A DNA stretch of 64,000 nt from Biomphalaria glabrata (Eukaryota > Mollusca > Gastropoda > Planorbidae), in the NCBI RefSeq assembly GCF_947242115.1, contig NC_074713.1:26508378-26572377 (forward strand), given 5' to 3'. Shown piece by piece: positions 34,721 to 47,600 of the stretch; the first letter of the stretch is position 1, and each line of letters starts with the position of its first letter. Made by a program: the position numbers and the translations under genes. The notes under the pieces were generated by a model. It was not told the origin of the DNA, ran no database searches, and was given only the letters and a program-made list of their open reading frames with translations.

Positions 34721-37029
34721 CCTAGGGCCAGAGGTGTACCCACAATAGTAATAACCAATGGAACCTTTTTTTTTTTGAGGATTTGAATAAGAGATTGACC
34801 CTTTACAAAACAATTAGATCAATTAGATAAACATTGTAAGAAAACAGTATTTAAGATTTAAAAAAAGGCAATGATCCTACATTTCTAGAAACCTTCAATA
34901 TACGACATAGTGGTGGAATGGAAGAGAAAAAACACATCTGAGTCCACCAGGCCCGGGGAAGGGGGAGATCCAGTGAGTAGGAAGGTTTTATGCTTTGATA
35001 TAACATGAAGGCAACCCTCCCCCACTCCACCAAAGAACCGTGCCTTCTTTCTTGTGTTCCTTTCTGTGATACCCTATAGTAGTACTTTAAAGAACCAGTG
35101 ACACTGGGAGATTGTACTTCAAGAACCAATTGATTGCGCTCGGGAATTAATTATACCTAATATTATATACCATGAAATAATAAGGTGTGATCACCATCCT
35201 CACTGCAGACAGAACGGGACCGTGGGAGCAAAGTCTTTGATCCAAGCCTGACCACTGAGGGAAATCGTTCTTGGTGGCCGTGGGTTTCCACGAAGATAAA
35301 AAGTCAAACCAACTCATAACGGACTTTATATTAGGTTCACTGAACACCAGAGGTACCAAAATGTATAACATTTTGAGAACTACTGGTGCCAAAAGATGGA
35401 ATCCATTGTTACTACCGATGCAAGTGCAGAAGTGATACAAAGATAAGAGAGTGTCTGCAGTGCCTAGGATTTGACACTATCGAAACTATGGTAAGGGGAA
35501 ATAACCCATACCAAAACTTGAGAAGACAGGGGAAACAACTAGATCAGACTAATCAGAGTTATTTTTGTCCCTTGCTCTTGTATACGTGATGAAACTTGGT
35601 GTGTTTAGACTTGAGAAGATCGCACGTTTATAAGAAAGTTTTATTGCACAGTCAACTGTTATATTTATTTAAAATGTACGCATTGTCTGAGACTTTGCGA
35701 AAGAACAAGGTCATTAGAGTTTATCCTCACTTTCGGTTTTTAACTCTCAATCAAATCCGTGTGATTGTCAAAAGAGTGGAGCCGAAGGCTCTTCGAACTC
35801 TAGGCGTATAATCCTGCTTGAACAAACCGTTCTGTCTGGGAGAATTGAAAGTTAATATCTTTGTAAAACATTGCTATTTCCGATACATCCGGCACTCCGG
35901 GCGCATAGACTAGAATGCATGGCCGAAGGCCGAGCACACCTGGAACTCCCGCCATTTTCCTATGTTGTACCAAGCTAACCGTGCAGGACTTGCCATTAGT
36001 GTAACGGTCCCTTGAAAAACGGCGCATGGATTATCGACAGGGACGTGGAAGCTCTCTTTCAACTCCGCACCGTACAAAGGGAAAGCTCTCGCATTCTCTT
36101 GGACACTCCTACAGGAGTTTTGTTTTGCTATTCATTTAGCCTAATCACTTCCTCTAATGGTCGTTTCCACCCGAGAGTCACGTTGAGGTAGAGTAGCTGA
36201 CTCGGGTCAATCCAGTCCATCTGTAGCACCCTCGACTACGTCCAAATTCATTAAACAATGTACTCTCTTCAAGAAAGAGAGAAAGAAACAAAGACTGAAA
36301 TATGCATTGAAAGTTGGTGTGAAATAAATAAAGAGAGACAAAGAGAAAGAGAGGAAACTGAAAGACAAGAGAAAGAAAGAGATGGAGGGGAGAAACAAGA
36401 AAAAAAATCCCAGGAGGGACAAAGAAAGACAGAAACAGAAAGCAGGGAAAGAGAAAAAAAAAGCAGGAAAGAGAAAGAAAAAGATGAAAAGAAAAAAAAA
36501 GAATGAGAAAGAAATGGTACGAATGTAAGCATGATACGTTGATAATTTGATATTTATTATTATTGCACTTATCTTGTTGTTTTCTCTTGTTCTTCTCTTA
36601 TATTCTCCTAGCCTTTGATTTCAAACCTGTGCTACACTCCTGGCATAGTTCAAGTCAGAAAACGTGGACAAAAAGATGTCATAGAAAAGCTTCAGAGAAG
36701 AAAACTAAAGGCCGCGATGTCACTTGATACTTTTGTTGGAATCGGAAGAACGAATACTTAGTTTTTGCTCTCATTGAGTCCCACTGTCTGTCTGTCTGAT
36801 TTTCCGACTAAGTTTGAATCTGAAAAAACAAAAAGCGATAGTTAAAAAAAACAACAATAGAAACCCTGATTTGAGTTACAGTCCGGCTTTAGTCACCTCA
36901 GTATCTCACCCTCTCACTGCCCTTTATTGAACAGCATCTGATTCGCAGAGGATATCAACCAACATTTTAGTTTTGCTGTCGAAGTTGGGTTTTTTTTTTC
37001 AATAAGACTGCAAAAAAAAAACGTAAAAA
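34721..37029. other. Long spacer without a supported gene
   Basis: Several open frames of 60-100 codons occur (for example 34851-35129, 35147-35440 and 35800-36027), but none shows a domain, signal peptide or clear splice context. From 36260 to 36510 the DNA is a purine-rich GA tract whose Lys/Glu/Arg-rich translation is a composition artefact. Confidence 0.45.
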
Positions 37030-37840
37030 TGTATCTTATCTTATCTTATATACACAGACGTTACTTCAAAAGAGACGATAATTACGTCCTGCTGGTCTTG
37101 CGCATTTCATGTGTTAATCTAGTCATGCGTGTTTATTAAACTCTGCTAAGTCGTTGGTTTTCCTGGTTGATTTATGCAACCCATTTCTAATGGCACTAGG
37201 GAAGAGGAAGCATCTGTACGAATTCGTCCTAGCATATGGAATAAGAAATGTGCCTCTATCTTTGTGTCTTAGTATTTTATTTGTTTTATTTTTTTCTATT
37301 TGTAAATTATGGTTCAATGTTTTAAATAATATTGCTACTTTACTTTTTATTTTTCTGTCCTAAAGTGTCTCTAAATTTAGTGATTTTATTAATGGTGTTA
37401 CTCTAATAAAATTTGAATATTAGTTTCTTATAAATCTCATCGATCTATTTGATTTGCTCTTGAGGTGTCTCAAACAGAGGATTCATATTCTAATATTGGC
37501 CTAAGGATAAATAGCATTTTATTTTATGTTCTTGTTAAATTTGAAAAAAAATATTTTAATAAAACCTTATGCCTTGTTTGATTTTTTACAAATAATTTCA
37601 TTAATATTACTTTTAATTTATTATTACACCAAGATATTTTGAGTTTTTGGTTTGTGATTAATGTAAATTAGAAACAGTAATGGGCTTAAGACTCTTCCTT
37701 GAGATACCTCTGGGTTTACTATTATTGGTGTTGATTAGGAGCCATTTATTACTAGTTTGTTCTCTCCCTTTCAGGAAATTTTAAATCCATTGATGTAACT
37801 AACCTGCAATTAGTCCTATTATTTAGTTTAACATGACCTA
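37030..37840 (-). mobile_element. LINE 3' half, copy 2
   Basis: Its tail is TATCTTATCTTATCTTATAT. The minus strand then reads RHKDRGTFLIPYARTNSYRC and FLFPSAIRNG, followed by a degraded RT thumb and core. Sequence near 37680-37800 matches the copy-1 region at 10965-11110. Relative to copy 1, about 250 bp is missing between roughly 37650 and 37670. It has multiple stops and is defective. Confidence 0.75.
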
Positions 37841-38703
37841 TAGTTCGTAAAGTCATGTCGATATAGAGTGAGGACATTATGAGTAGCCAAGGTATTTAGA
37901 ATTCTCTAGTTCTCTAGCCCCAATAAGGGAATGACTTCAAAGTCGAGACGCCACCAATTAATACAAGTGCTGAATAAAGTGAAAGTTCTATCGAAGATAT
38001 CCTGTGACTGATACAGAAAAACATACTTTGGTGTTACAGGCAAACACACAGACAGGTTCACCTAAATACAGAGACAGAGAACTTGAACACAATTTCGTCA
38101 ACATGTTATGACTGATGGGGTAAGTTCTCTTCCAATGTGCCAGACAGACTGACACAAGACCTACATCTAGGTTTAGTAGTGACTGAAATAAATATCAGCT
38201 TCTGTTCTGCCTTTATTATATAGACAAACAAAGTAACCGAAGTGAGCTTTAAAAAGTATTAATGGTTTTAAATGTATTTGTTACGTTGTTGTTTTTTTTT
38301 TGTGTGTGTATGTGTGTGTGTGTGTGTGTTCTCAATAACCTTGCACTGTATATCTAACTGATGGAGACATCAAATACGCTCCTGGTTAACACGCTACACA
38401 GAAATGTTCATGATGTATATCAAGTTTCCTGGGCGTGTGGTTGGAGACACAGACAATACACTCAACATAACAATACGTTCTGCTCTGGGTTTTTCTATAA
38501 TTTAAATATACACTTTATTCTGTTTTATTGCAAATGCACATTCGGAAACTAAGTGGAAAAGCAATTTCGTTATTGAACTTTTTCTGATGAACTGTGAGTC
38601 TGGAGCTTAAATCCTTGTGAGTGTTGCAAATGTTTATTTCTGTTAATGTGTTTCTACATCTTGGGAGAGAAGTTTGACATTTTCAAGGTCACAGACTAGG
38701 TCA
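37841..38703. other. Spacer, no gene recognised
   Basis: Contains a GT microsatellite near 38300-38330. No feature beyond this is supported. Confidence 0.4.
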
Positions 38704-38963
38704 CTAGATCTAGTGTCTGTAGTACAATATTTCATGAATAGATCTAGTGTCTGTAGTACAATATTTCATGAATAGATCTAGAGTCTGTAGTACAATATTT
38801 CATGAATAGATCTAGTGTCAGTAGTACAATATTTCATGAATAGATCTAGAGTCTGTAGTACAATATTTCATGAATAGATCTAGAGTCTGTAGTACAATAT
38901 TTCATGAATAGATCTAGAGTCTGTAGTACAATATTTCATGAATAGATCTAGAGTCTGTAGTAC
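38704..38963. repeat. 34-bp tandem array, block 1 (about 7.6 copies)
   Basis: The unit begins TAGATCTAGAGTCTGTAGTA and ends CAATATTTCATGAA; two variants differ at GAGTCTG/GTGTCTG. The block is bracketed by a direct repeat CATTTTCAAGGTCACAGAC (about 38675 and 38963). The same unit forms a larger block at 41427-42085. AGATCTAGA makes each unit locally palindromic. Confidence 0.93.
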
Positions 38964-40361
38964 ATTTTCAAGGTCACAGACTGCAGCAGAGCCTATATCA
39001 CAGCAACATAAAGTTGAAGAACTTACTTGAAAATTGTAAAAGTGAAAGTGAAATAGGTTGGTCGTTGTGCTGGCCACAGATTCCTCTTGTTAACCTTTGG
39101 CCACTTTAACAAGTGAGCCTTACTCTGCCTGCTCTGTAGAAGTCAGGGTTTACACAGAAAAAAAGTTTCGTGAATAATCAACAAAATAGATCAAGTTGAC
39201 ATTTGACGGAGATGCAGCATAGGTTGGTAGAATCACTAGAGTTTCTTCCCTTCATATGTGGCTTGGTAGACGAGTTATTCCCCATTATCTGTATTCTAGG
39301 AAAGCACGAAAAATTATCAAGGTCAATAGATTTAAAGGGAAAAAATGTAATTCACGTCTGCGAGTTTCAATTTGGTAGAGTGTAGAAATAGAGTTTCTCA
39401 ACTAAATACAATCATGTGGTAGGCATTGTTAGTGTGTGTGTGTTTGCATTTGGCTTACGATTTTTGAAAGGGGAATTGAAACAGAAGACGACAAACGCTA
39501 GAATGACGTCATTGAGTTGGAATATATTTTGAATCGTTTAACATTTTGTTATTTCAATTTATGATTCAATAGATATCTCTACATTGAAGTAAACAGCTGA
39601 ATATTTTTGTCCATAAAAGATACGTCTATTTTGTTTAAAAATAAGGTTTTAAGCTTTATTCAATTTTGTATAACCCTTCATTACTTAGTTGGACTAGAGG
39701 CCACATCAACATTGGTGTCAGAAGTGGAATTCAACGAAAAAGGCGCATGTGATTTAAACATATTGGTGCATACAAGAAAGTTGTTTAGGACCAGTGAGTA
39801 AAAACTGACACTATAGATCGATATAATGAACATGGTTTATTTACAGCGTGTTTGTGTAGTTGATAAACGACCACAACAGCACCAAGAACGATCAAAAGTG
39901 AAAGCAACATCCGCACAGCAAACAGCAACTACAACTTAAACTAGCAATAGCAGAGATATACTGGATTCCATTTATTTATGTTAATTCTAATTATGACATT
40001 ATTAATATTTTCGCTATCAGTCATGAGCTAGTAGTGTATCTCTAGCACTGAAAGGATCAACATTCTTTGAAGAGAAACATTAATCATCGCAGTTTATTCA
40101 ACAGTGTCCACTGAGTGATTTTGCTAACGATGTGGCGTGTCTGCAGTAGTACCACTCTTTGGATGGTAAAAACATCCTTGGTATAGCCATAAAGATATCT
40201 GCTGCCTTCAGCTTTCCGCAAATTTAATATAGAAATCAACTTCTACATTTCTCTGAAGGCAAAGTCTGTTAATGATAGTAGTGGTTACATTGTGGTCAAT
40301 TGATGGTCACCGATTAAAATGTGATGTAGGCATAGCTTAGCTTTGTGTGTGACAGTGTGGG
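38964..40361. other. Spacer with a SINE fragment
   Basis: At 39056-39115 lies GGTTGGTCGTTGTGCTGGCC, the central part of the SINE seen at 17586-17850, in plus orientation. Other sequence is AT-rich and shows no gene. Confidence 0.5.
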
Positions 40362-40990
40362 CAGTGGCGTCACTAGGGTGGGTGTCACCCGGTGCAGTAA
40401 TCTCGGGGTGTCCCCCCTCCCCCGGAAAAAAATCTCTCCCTAAAAAAAAACACAAAAACTATTATTTAATTGATTGGTTTCACCCGAAAATGATTTTCGA
40501 TTTCTCTTTCTTGTAGCCATCGACGATGTCATAACAACACATTAAGTAAGCTGCATTTGGATTCCCATGGCGTAACCCAAACCGATTTTAATTCTGCGGA
40601 GACATAGCATTACTTTGAAATACAATTAAATGTTTACACGAGATGCCGGATAAAGACGCCCTCAATTTGGATACAGGCTACCCAGTGCTCCCATCAACAT
40701 TGGTCCTACAGATCTTGGACAAATAGAGAAAAGTTCAACTACTTAGGCAGCGTTATCACAAGCGAGGAAATGGCGTCTATTGAATCCATTACTTTTCTCA
40801 CTATAGGAAGATTACAGGTTAAATAGAATTTAAATTCAGAAGGTTTGGGACATGTTGATGCTGAATTGTGATAACATCCGAGGTAGTTATTTTTATTTTT
40901 AAAAGTGAAAAGTGCATTTCTCCCGCTTGGGTGTCACCCCCCTGATGGGTGTCACATGGTGCGGCCCGCACCCCCCGCGTGACGCCACTG
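40362..40990. mobile_element. Non-autonomous hAT, family B
   Basis: The left end reads CAGTGGCGTCACTAGGG and the right end, inverted, CAGTGGCGTCACGCGGG. A perfect 8-bp duplication AGTGTGGG flanks it (40354-40361 and 40991-40998). Subterminal GGGTGTCACCC matches the larger element at 8170-10675, so this 629-bp copy is an internal-deletion derivative. It landed at the edge of a LINE fragment. Confidence 0.87.
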
Positions 40991-40998
40991 AGTGTGGG

Positions 40999-41185
40999 AG
41001 TCCTCGTTCCATATGCTAGGACAAATTTATACAAGAGCATGGAATGGGTTGCCTGAGCCAGCCAGAAAAACCAATGACTTGGTAGAATTTAAGTCATAGG
41101 TTAACATGCATGACTAGATGCATGACGCGTAGAACGTAATCATCTTCTTTTTTGAAGTAACGTCTGTATTATATAAGATAAGAGT
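40999..41185 (+). mobile_element. LINE 3'-end fragment
   Basis: It begins CTCGTTCCATATGCTAGGAC and ends in a TATAAGATAAGAGTAAGA tail. This is the plus-strand version of the tails at 8425, 25665 and 37030. It covers only the last 60 codons and the 3' UTR. Confidence 0.75.
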
Positions 41186-41426
41186 AAGACAGATGGGCGG
41201 TGTACAACGTAACACTAATTGCCTTTATCATCTTGTTTTATAATATTCTGTGCTAGTATTTATTAAACCAAATAGTGACAATTATATAATGGAAAGGATT
41301 GTACATTTTTATTCTCAATTGATTGCAATATAAAAAAATTTTTTTTTTTTGTTTACTTTTTAACTTTTAAAGCATTGAACTACAGGGAAACAGAGATACA
41401 GACAGGTGGGTGCGAAATATTGACTA

Positions 41427-42085
41427 AAAAATATCTGTAGTAGGCCTACAATATTTCATGAATAGATCTAGAGTCTGTAGTACAATATTTCATGAATAGA
41501 TCTAGAGTCTGTAGTACAATATTTCATGAATAGATCTAGAGTCTGTAGTACAATATTTCATGAATAGATCTAGAGTCTGTAGTACAATATTTCATGAATA
41601 GATCTAGTGTCTGTAGTACAATATTTCATGAATAGATCTAGAGTCTGTAGTACAATATTTCATGAATAGATCTAGAGTCTGTAGTACAATATTTCATGAA
41701 TAGATCTAGAGTCTGTAGTACAATATTTCATGAATAGATCTAGAGTCTGTAGTACAATATTTCATGAATAGATCTAGAGTCTGTAGTACAATATTTCATG
41801 AATAGATCTAGAGTCTGTAGTACAATATTTCATGAATAGATCTAGAGTCTGTAGTACAATATTTCGTGAATAGATCTAGAGTCTGTAGTACAATATTTCA
41901 TGAATAGATCTAGTGTCTGTAGTACAATATTTCATGAATAGATCTAGAGTCTGTAGTACAATATTTCAAGAATAGATCTAGTGTCTGTATTACAATATTT
42001 CATGAATAGATCTAGAGTCTGTAGTACAATATTTCATGAATAGATCTATAGTCTGTGGTATAATGGTTTATGAATAGATTTACTG
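41427..42085. repeat. 34-bp tandem array, block 2 (about 19 copies)
   Basis: Same 34-bp unit and orientation as block 1 at 38704-38963. Units are nearly identical over the first 500 bp and decay toward 42085. Confidence 0.93.
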
Positions 42086-42992
42086 TCTGTGGTAGTATCA
42101 GTTCAATAAAATCATTCATTAATATCTGTGACACCAAACCTTTTTCGGGCTGAGGTTCACAATGCCGATATCAATTATCAATATCAATTTAATATCAAAA
42201 CTTCCACTGTTTTAAACTATTTATAAGTCATCTTCTTAAAATTACATTTGTGCTCATTGTGTCTCTGATAAATAAGAGCTGGGACTTCCACTTTGTTCAC
42301 TGGCCACTTAGCTTATTCTTTGTATGAATTACAGTAAAGCAAATTACGTTTGTGGGCAAGGGGTGTCAGGTAGCTCATGGCTCAGGTTTGTTTAGTTTTC
42401 TATCAAACAAATCGCACCTTATCTCAGTCTTGTCTGTCTGTCCGTCTGCATGTCCTTCTGTCTGTCCGCCTGTCTTTGGCGTAGTGTTTACATCAGCCAA
42501 GATCTTTTTTAGTTGGCGGTGGTAAGGGGGATAGTAGGGTCGTCCAGGTAGGTCCAGGTAAGTCTAATGTTTAAATTTAGGCAAATATAAATTTCAGCCA
42601 GAAAAGAGTGGATGAAATGTAATTAAATTGTTTAATTTTGTTGTTCTTTAAAGAGTTGGTGAAATGTAATTATATTATTAAATGTGTTCTTCTTTATCTG
42701 TTTATAAACAATCGGCTTTCCGTATGTCTCAGACTCAGAACGAATACAACGGACTAAAAAATACAATTCCAAGCATGAACTAGTTAATCCTGTACAGTTC
42801 TAGACAAAACAAAATAAAATTTGAATTTAAAAAGTTCTAACCTGCCGAGAAGACATCTGTATGAATACCTCCAGGCCGCGTCCAGGTGGTAAAGATGTTT
42901 GTCAATCAAAACGTGCATTAATTATTTTTTAATTCATGTCTATAAGGCATTTATTATTTATTAGAAAAGGCTTTTGATGGATGGATGAAGAT

Positions 42993-43020
<28 letters not shown>
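42086..43020. other. Spacer, no gene recognised
   Basis: AT-rich DNA with a GTCTGTCTGTCC stretch near 42430 and a TA microsatellite near 42990-43022. No supported gene. Confidence 0.4.
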
Positions 43021-43023
<3 letters not shown>

Positions 43024-43062
43024 CATGGGCGAAGCCAGGATTTTTTTCGGGGGGGGGGGGGG

Positions 43063-43467
43063 TTAGTCCGGGTCCGAAACGCTTCCGTTCTGTAGGTCTA
43101 TTTCTCTTCTGGCAGGGTCGCTGATGTTGTTCATAATGGCCGCCACTTTTTCTTTTGAAGAGTAAGGTCTGAGTTCCCATGACTCCCTGATCTCTCGTAT
43201 GAACTCTTCAGCTGTTGGCTCATCAGTGGTGCCCCTACCGCAGATCTGGCGTATCCTCTTGGTAAATTCCATTATAACGAGAGGCCGTTGGCTGGCCAGT
43301 TTTAGGGCCTCCAACTGAGCCCGGAGGGCGGTAACTTCATCTGTGTTGGCCACTCCTGCCCTTTCTGGTTCTCCTTCACGGCAGAAGGGATCCACTTCAC
43401 CCCAATCCGACGCATTGTGTTTTGTCCTATTCTTTTCCATTTGGCTGCAGGTTGTTTTTTTAGACAC
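43063..43467 (-). mobile_element. Gag-like fragment of a retroelement (fossil)
   Basis: The minus strand has a 134-codon frame. A region with EEFIREIRESWELRPYSSKE followed by PARREIDL resembles a capsid-type Gag segment of Gypsy-like elements, preceded by a coiled-coil-like LRAQLEALKLA stretch. No LTR, protease or pol is attached. It abuts a repeat-Z terminus (GGGCGAAGCCAGGATTTT and a G-run, 43025-43065). The family call is tentative. Confidence 0.45.
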
Positions 43468-43662
43468 CTAATATAATTTTACTTAAATACTTAGTTCTAT
43501 TTAAACAAGTAAAAAATGAGAGATGGAAAAATTGTAAGAATGATGTTAATTATCTATGAATTATTAAAAATTAAAATATGCTTAACTATCCTGAAAAGGA
43601 AAAGAAGAGAACAACAGGAATATAATTAAATTTGGATTGTACAATATCAAAAAGTACTAGTG

Positions 43663-44496
43663 TTAAACTTGTGACTTGACTGGCAACTGACGTTCCTGCA
43701 GTCGGAGCAGAGGTCTAAAGGCTCCACTTAGCGTCTGATAGACAGGTCTGGTAGACAGGTCTTTGCCAAGGGTTGAGGTTAGTGAAATGGGTCTGTAGGA
43801 CTCCACGTTAGTCGCGTCTTTTCCCTTCTTGAGGACTGGCACAATGACAGCACTCTTCCAGGCCCCGGGCAGTCTGGACTCTGCCCAGGTTCGATTCATA
43901 AACTCCAGGAGTTTATCTCTCGCAATGCCCCCAAGGTGTTTTACCATCTCGGGGGTAACCTTGTCTGGCCCCGGAGCTTTTCGATTTTTGCACTTAGCTA
44001 ACGCTCTGTCCAGCTCAGCACGACAGAAGGGCGCGTTGCACGTTGCTTGGTTTTCCGGCTCATCTGGCTCCCTCTCGAGCCTCTTACGTTCTTTGTTGAG
44101 GGCTTTGGACGTGGCAGACTTCTTTTCGGGCTTGCTGATTTTAGCAAAATGTCGATTCAACAAGCCGGCCATTTTGGTTACCGTCGAGACCGGCCCTCCG
44201 GGTGACAATAGAGGGGCAGCCGTTCGCGCTGTGTCTTTGGCCTCTAGGTTTCGCAGAAGACGCCAGGCTTTCGAGGTATCCCGAAGATCCATCCCGGCGC
44301 AGGCAGCGTTCCAATGGTCCGACCGGACGCGTCGGGCCAGTTCACTCGTGGCTCTGCAGAGCCGATTGTACTCCCGCCGGATTTCAGGGGTACCCTTCCG
44401 TTCAGCAAGCCTCCGGGCTCGCTTACGTCTCAGGACCAGCTTATTCAATTCCTGAGACCACACGCTTGATCTACCAGTATAATTTATCCACTCCAC
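43663..44496 (-). mobile_element. LINE fragment: N-terminal reverse transcriptase (I/Nimb-like)
   Basis: The frame encodes a linker rich in Arg and Lys, then KCKNRKAPGPDKVTPEMVKH, AWKSAVIVPVLKKGKD and ESYRPISLTSTLGK. These are the first conserved blocks of a non-LTR reverse transcriptase. The catalytic YADD block and RNase H are not attached. Sequence after STLGK diverges, so the fragment is truncated on the 3' side. It is GC-richer than its surroundings. It may belong to the same family as 53879-54775. Confidence 0.8.
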
Positions 44497-44502
44497 TATA
44501 TG

Positions 44503-44519
<17 letters not shown>

Positions 44520-44533
<14 letters not shown>

Positions 44534-45955
44534 GTGTGTGTACATTATTAATCTTTATTACATTCTGACCCTTCATTCTTTCGGAATACGTTTGCTGTAC
44601 AATAGGTTCTTCCTGGAGTTAATGGAAAAATTGTAAACTCCCAGCCATTTCCAGCAAGGTGGTCTGCAAGTGCTGTGAGCTCCCCTAGAGTGGGGCGGAG
44701 CCCCGCCTCCAAGCACTATTTCCAATATTGAAAGCCAACAAAATGCATATTCTGACTTATCTACAGTGCATTATTTTGCTATTTAAAAGTTTTATTTCAA
44801 AAACCTATTCTTACTGACTTAGATCCTCACGCGTCGTTCGGCGCATTGGGCTACAAGATACTTCCACAAAATTATGTCACTGGCAATGTCTGAAGCCTCT
44901 TTCCACCTGCTCTGAGGACCTCCAAGAAAGTGTGGCGCCAAGTTGTACAAGGATGTCCCTGTTTGCGATTTTCTCGTAATGGCCTCCATGTATTCGCAAC
45001 TCTTATTTTGTCGGAGAACATGTCCCGCAAACCTCATGCGACGCTCTGTTACAACCTTACTAAGGGGTCCTTGTTCGGCATAGGGTTTCCTTGATTGAGA
45101 CCCGATCTCTATAACTGACTTCTAAAATCCGTCTTAGCCATCTTTGTTGAGACACATTTAGTCTTTTTCAATTTTGGCAGATGACTATTCACAGCTTTTT
45201 ATTAATGAGCCCAGCCATTGGTAGACATTTGTAACCTCTCTTTGCAACGCTCTTGGAATTAGGCGACTGTAGTTTGATGTAGAATTTATATCGAAAAGGG
45301 AAGTTTTATCGTCAAAATCATTTGTTGGAGGGGGGGGGGTAAACTAACAAATCTCTGGAGTTTTTTTTTTAACAAAACCCAAACCCCTTTAGCTACGCTC
45401 ATAGAGTTTTTAGGTTGTAATTTGCTTTTTTTTTATATTGAAGAGGTATTTTTAGCTTAATATCCCGCCAAAGGGGTGGGGGTTAAACTAAAGAATCCTA
45501 GAATTTTGAGTGTGTAATTTGCTTTTTTTAAATTGATGAGGTGTTTTTTTTTTGCTGCGAACCCCCAGGATGGGGGATTTTAAACACAAAACTCCTCTTG
45601 GCTACGCTCATAGAATCTGGTAACTGATGTATAGATATTCTTATATTGAAGAGGGGGGGTTATCGTAGATTTCGGAAGGGGTTTTAAAATCAAAATCTTC
45701 CTTAGCCATGCTCTTGGAATTTGGGGATTGCATTATTTTTATTTTTTGGGGGGTTTTGTTGTATAGAAGAGTGGTAAGGGGTTTTAAACTCAAAACCCAC
45801 TTGGCTGCGCTGGAGCAAGTGATGGTTTAGTATTATAATCTTAACTAAAATTTAAAAAAATCAAAGTAAAAAATCAGTCACTAAATACCGATCCCCCGAT
45901 TCATTTCGGGGGGGGGGGGGGAGGTTGAACCCCAACCCTCCCTGGCTACGCCCAT
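44520..45955 (-). mobile_element. Repeat family Z, copy 2 (inverted)
   Basis: Read on the minus strand it starts GGGCGTAGCCAGGGAGG with a C-run. GGGGATCGGTATTTAGTGAC and the degenerate GCGTAGCC/GGGGTTTT units follow (45950-45270). Then comes the LINE tail with RFAGHVLRQNKSC and SRWKEASDIASD (about 45170-44819), and a 3' region ending AATGTAATAAAGATTAATAA plus a CA microsatellite. Order and junction match 19371-20910. A 72-codon frame remains at 44819-45037. Confidence 0.72.
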
Positions 45956-46089
45956 GATATATATCAAGATAGGTCATATGCCTTACTTTCTGCTTTATAG
46001 TATAGACAAGCCGGACGTTACCACGGCCTGCGGGCTTACTTTGTGTATTACTAATCTAGTGGATTGGATTTATATATATGTCAAAGTAA

Positions 46090-46093
46090 GATA

Positions 46094-46157
<64 letters not shown>

Positions 46158-46187
46158 TAAATAGATAGATAGATAGATATATAGATT

Positions 46188-46221
<34 letters not shown>

Positions 46222-46250
46222 CAAAAATAGATAGAAAGATAGATAGACAC
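46090..46250. repeat. TA, AG and GATA microsatellites
   Basis: (TA)n at about 46100-46130 is followed by (AG)n, GATA repeats and a second AG tract. The Leu/Ser/Tyr-rich open frames on the minus strand are artefacts of these repeats. Confidence 0.92.
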
Positions 46251-46590
46251 ACATCTCAACAATACTCAACATATTGACACAAGAGTTATTGTTTTGTTTT
46301 ATTCCAGTACATGTCGAACCGTTCATTTGATTGGAAGACAGACTATCGTTCTGCCAAGGGGAGAGAACTGTATGACTACTTAGATCTATGTCATGTTTAT
46401 GAAATCCAGACAACCATACAGCCTCCTACCTGAGGGCGGAGGCAAAAGGTCAAAGTTGACAAGACTTTATAGCCGACAATTGCGCCCTATAGACAAACCT
46501 AACAGTAAACTGACTGTGAGTGCCAACCAGAGTATCTGGCATGCCATTTGTCTTACTGTTGATCTAAGTCTTCAGTCTTTGATACACTCT

Positions 46591-47050
46591 ACAGGTAGTA
46601 AACGTGGGCCTAGTCTATGATCTATAATACAACATACAGGTAGTAAACGTGGGCCTAGTGGCCTAGTCTATGATTTATAATACAACATACAGGTAGTAAA
46701 CGTGGGCCTAGTGGCCTAGTCTATGATGTATAATACAACATACAGGTAGTAAATGTGGGATTAGTGGCCTAGTCTATGGTCTATAATACAACATACAGGT
46801 AGTAAATGTGGGCCTAGCGGCCTAGTCTATGATCTGTAATACAACATACAGGTAGTAAACGTGGGCCTAGTGGCCTAATCTATGATCTATAATACAATAT
46901 ACAGGTAGTACAAGTTAACCTAAGTCTACAATCTATATTGCGATATGGACTAAGGTGGACCTAACTCTACAGTCTATAATGCAGTATACATGTAGCAAAG
47001 GTAGACCTAAGTCTACCATCTCTATTGGAGCATACAGGTAGAAAAAGTTA
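46591..47050. repeat. 53-bp tandem array, decaying rightward
   Basis: ACAGGTAGTAAACGTGGGCC recurs at 46591, 46636, 46689, 46742, 46795, 46848 and 46901; after the first step of 45 bp every step is 53 bp. Further, more divergent units reach about 47050. No open frame crosses it. Confidence 0.9.
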
Positions 47051-47600
47051 GTCCACAATCTTTGATTCAGTCTTCAACATTTGATCAGTACACACGGATT
47101 TGAAAGTAAAAACCTTTTTTCGAATTTTTTTCCTTCTTCCCCATGACGTAAACTATCTATCTTATTACTGAGTATCTTATTTTATCTTATAATATGCATA
47201 GTACATATGATAGGTTAGTTCAGCAAAGATATATAGAATGTCTGTCCCCAATGCGTAGAAATCCCTTCCTGGTTCATTTTGCATTGAAAACAAATTGAAA
47301 ACTAATAATTGTGAAAGAAGCTACTCATGTTTTGATGTCAAGTACTTTGGTCTACGACCATAAAACATACTTAAATAACCAAATACTATCCGGGTTACTT
47401 GTACATCAATCATGTACGGAAGTGAAACCATTGGCCAGTGGTAAAACGTTGGTGAGGCTGAGGGCTATAAATAGAACAGGCGTTTCCCTATCCAGAGACG
47501 TCCTGTCCAATCTTCATCAGTTGCACTTGACGAAAAAAAGCCATTGCATGGCAGTTTTGTTTTTTTTATTTTGTTTGCATGTAGGCTACTGATTCTAATG
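47051..47600. other. Spacer, no gene recognised
   Basis: A 93-codon plus-strand frame at 47311-47592 has no recognisable domain or signal peptide. Nothing else is supported. Confidence 0.35.

Noticed and set aside
36207-36532. Lys/Glu/Arg-rich frame and its Ser/Phe/Leu-rich antisense frame
   Set aside because: They arise from a purine-rich GA tract and have no domain or conserved structure.
36640-36760. Possible LINE fragment (KRGQKDVIEKLQRRKLK-like reading)
   Set aside because: Too short and degraded to assign to any family.
43829-44636. Plus-strand frames of 144-208 codons
   Set aside because: Antisense of the LINE reverse-transcriptase fragment on the minus strand.
46056-46413. Leu/Ser/Tyr-rich minus-strand frames
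   Set aside because: Translation of TA, AG and GATA microsatellites.
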